This document shows positions 5,270 through 6,791 of a stretch of DNA of 6,791 nt, piece after piece. The translations under genes and the position numbers were made by a program. How positions within the stretch are numbered: position 1 is the stretch's first letter; each line of letters starts with the position of its first letter. The notes beneath the pieces are model-generated. The model was not told where the DNA came from. It saw nothing but the letters and a program-made list of their open reading frames with translations, and did not search any database. Source of the DNA: Hyphomonas sp. GTDB taxonomy: Bacteria > Pseudomonadota > Alphaproteobacteria > Caulobacterales > Hyphomonadaceae. Location of the stretch: the NCBI GenBank assembly GCA_003486945.1, contig DNFL01000067.1:1-6791 (forward strand). The letters are read 5' to 3'.

Positions 5270-5281
5270 AAGGGCGCAGCC
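5264..5281. terminator. Possible short bidirectional terminator hairpin
   Basis: GGCTG (5264-5268) pairs with CAGCC (5277-5281) around 8 nt, filling the space between the two convergent stop codons. With only 5 bp and no good T-run on either side, this is weak; it is the only candidate between the two genes. Confidence 0.25.
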
Positions 5282-6791
5282 TTAAGCGTCCGCTGTCGAC
5301 TTGGCGAAGCGCTTGCGCACGTTCGGGTCGAGGTGGATTTTCCGTAGGCGGATGTTTTTCGGCGTGACTTCGACCAGTTCATCGTCCGCGATATAGGCGA
5401 GAGATTTTTCCAGCGTCATCATCAGCGGCGGCGTCAGGCGCACGGCTTCGTCCGAACCCGAGGCGCGCATGTTGGTGAGCTTCTTGCCCTTCAGCACGTT
5501 CACTTCGAGGTCGTTGTCGCGGTTATGTTCGCCGACGATCATACCGCCATACACCTTGGCGCCGGGATGGATCATCATCGGCCCACGGTCTTCGAGGTTC
5601 CAGAGCGCGAAAGCGACCGCCTCGCCCTGCTCCATCGCGATCAGCACGCCGGTATGGCGCCCGGTGATCTTGCCCTTGTGAGGGGCATATTCATGGAAGA
5701 TGCGGTTCATGATCGCGGTGCCGCGCGTGTCGGAGAGCAGCTCGCCCTGATAACCGATCAGGCCGCGCGTCGGCGCGTGGAAGATCAGGCGCGTGCGGCC
5801 GACACCCGACGGGCGCATGTCGAGCATGTCGGCTTTGCGCTCCGAAAGTTTCTGCACGACGATGCCGGAATGCTCGTCATCCACGTCGATGGTGACTTCC
5901 TCAATCGGCTCCAGCTTCTCGCCGTTCGGGCCGTCCTGCATGACGACCTGCGGGCGCGAGACGCCAAGCTCGAAGCCTTCGCGGCGCATGGTTTCGATCA
6001 GCACCGAGAGCTGCAGTTCGCCGCGGCCGGAAACGGTGAACGCCTCGGCATCGGTGGCGCGCTCAACCTTCAGCGCGACATTGCCTTCGGCCTCTTTCAC
6101 GAGACGGTCCCAGATCATCCGGCTGGTGACTTTCGTGCCTTCGGTACCGGCGAGCGGCGAGTCGTTGACGCGGAAGGTCATCGAGATGGTCGGCGGGTCA
6201 ATCGGCTGGGCAGCAAGTGGTTCGCTCACGGACGGATCGCAGAACGTGTCGGCGACGTTCGCCTTGGTCATGCCGGCCAGCGAGACGATATCGCCGGCAG
6301 AGCCTTCGTCCACCGGCACGCGCTCCAGGCCGCGGAAGGCGAGCACTTTCGAGACACGCCCCTGCTCCACCAGGCCGCCTTCGCGGTTCAGCACCTTGAT
6401 CGACTGGTTCGGCTTCACCGAACCGGACAGGATGCGGCCGGTCAGGATGCGGCCGAGGAAGGGGTCTGCCGAAATCGTGGTGGCGAGGAAACGGAACGGG
6501 CCTTCGGCCACTTTCGGCACCGGCACATGGTCCACCACCAGCTGGAACAGCTCGTCCATGTTGGCGGTCGGCGTCTCATACTGTTTCGACATCCAGCCCA
6601 TCTTGCCGGAACCGTAGAGGACCGGGAAATCGAGCTGCTCGTCGGTGGCGTCGAGGTTTGCGAAGAGGTCGAACACCTCGTTCAGCACTTCGTCTACGCG
6701 GCGCTCGGCCTTGTCTACCTTGTTGACCGCCACGATCGGGCGAAGGCCCACCTTAAGGGCTTTCGACACGACGAACTTGGTCTGCGGCATC
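5282..6791 (-). CDS. typA: Translational GTPase TypA/BipA (3' part; N-terminus outside the window)
   Basis: About 503 visible codons of TypA/BipA, a ribosome-binding GTPase related to EF-G and LepA that acts in ribosome assembly and stress or cold adaptation. The methionine at 6790 is not the start: in the family it lies in the conserved DGPMPQT stretch after the G3 region, so roughly the first 90-100 residues, including the P-loop and DTPGH, are beyond position 6791. Visible in order are the G4 motif NKVD (23-26 counted from that methionine), the NLDATDEQLDFP segment, the beta-barrel domain II with GRI-type strands and KPNQ, the EF-G-like domain with SGRGELQLSVLIETMRREG and SRPQV, then the TypA-specific C-terminal domain with RGLIGYQGE, GEAVAFALWNLEDRG, KKLTNMRASGSDEAV and the terminal ELVEVTPKNIRLRK. 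No frameshift is seen. It converges on the lipoprotein gene with a 12-bp gap. Confidence 0.97.
   Translation of the reverse strand, partial: MPQTKFVVSKALKVGLRPIVAVNKVDKAERRVDEVLNEVFDLFANLDATDEQLDFPVLYGSGKMGWMSKQYETPTANMDELFQLVVDHVPVPKVAEGPFRFLATTISADPFLGRILTGRILSGSVKPNQSIKVLNREGGLVEQGRVSKVLAFRGLERVPVDEGSAGDIVSLAGMTKANVADTFCDPSVSEPLAAQPIDPPTISMTFRVNDSPLAGTEGTKVTSRMIWDRLVKEAEGNVALKVERATDAEAFTVSGRGELQLSVLIETMRREGFELGVSRPQVVMQDGPNGEKLEPIEEVTIDVDDEHSGIVVQKLSERKADMLDMRPSGVGRTRLIFHAPTRGLIGYQGELLSDTRGTAIMNRIFHEYAPHKGKITGRHTGVLIAMEQGEAVAFALWNLEDRGPMMIHPGAKVYGGMIVGEHNRDNDLEVNVLKGKKLTNMRASGSDEAVRLTPPLMMTLEKSLAYIADDELVEVTPKNIRLRKIHLDPNVRKRFAKSTADA

Noticed and set aside
5793..6617. + strand open frame (274 codons) opposite typA
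   Set aside because: Ser/Thr/Arg-rich reverse reading of TypA, with no motifs or upstream signals.

Overview
The window reads as a chromosomal stretch from a high-GC alphaproteobacterium. Strong GC bias, a UrcA-family gene, a Tat-type PhoD lipoprotein and a TonB-family gene fit Caulobacterales (Hyphomonadaceae or Caulobacteraceae); a sphingomonad-like lineage is possible. This placement is inference from gene content. I see no insertion sequence, integrase, phage gene, CRISPR array or toxin/antitoxin pair, and no clear sign of horizontal transfer.

Layout, left to right. A complete tRNA-Thr(CGT) with encoded CCA fills positions 1-76. It is followed on the + strand by a short-chain dehydrogenase/reductase (131-841). 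This gene converges on a PhzF-family isomerase on the - strand (838-1656), and the two stop codons overlap in a shared CTAG. From a 110-bp divergent intergenic region starts a PhoD-type alkaline phosphatase/phosphodiesterase (1767-3470, +) with a combined Tat and lipoprotein signal. A 266-bp gap with several inverted repeats leads into a small secreted UrcA-family protein (3737-4081, +), which ends in a clear intrinsic terminator (4140-4180). A second regulatory gap precedes a two-gene operon: a TonB-family protein (4286-4909, +) and, 3 nt later, a small lipoprotein (4913-5269, +) that carries a visibly homologous copy of the same C-terminal domain. The window ends in the 3' part of typA/bipA (5282-6791, -), a translational GTPase whose P-loop end lies outside the window.

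The genes do not form one pathway. SDR, PhzF, PhoD and TypA are widespread families in their own transcription units. The part that repays a second look is 3471-5269: three small envelope proteins (UrcA, TonB-like, TonB-CTD lipoprotein), each with a conserved-looking cysteine pair, preceded by leaders with palindromes and hairpins. The TonB/lipoprotein pair looks like a local domain duplication in which one copy kept the inner-membrane anchor and proline linker while the other became a lipid-anchored free domain. I found no strong evidence for a completely new system.
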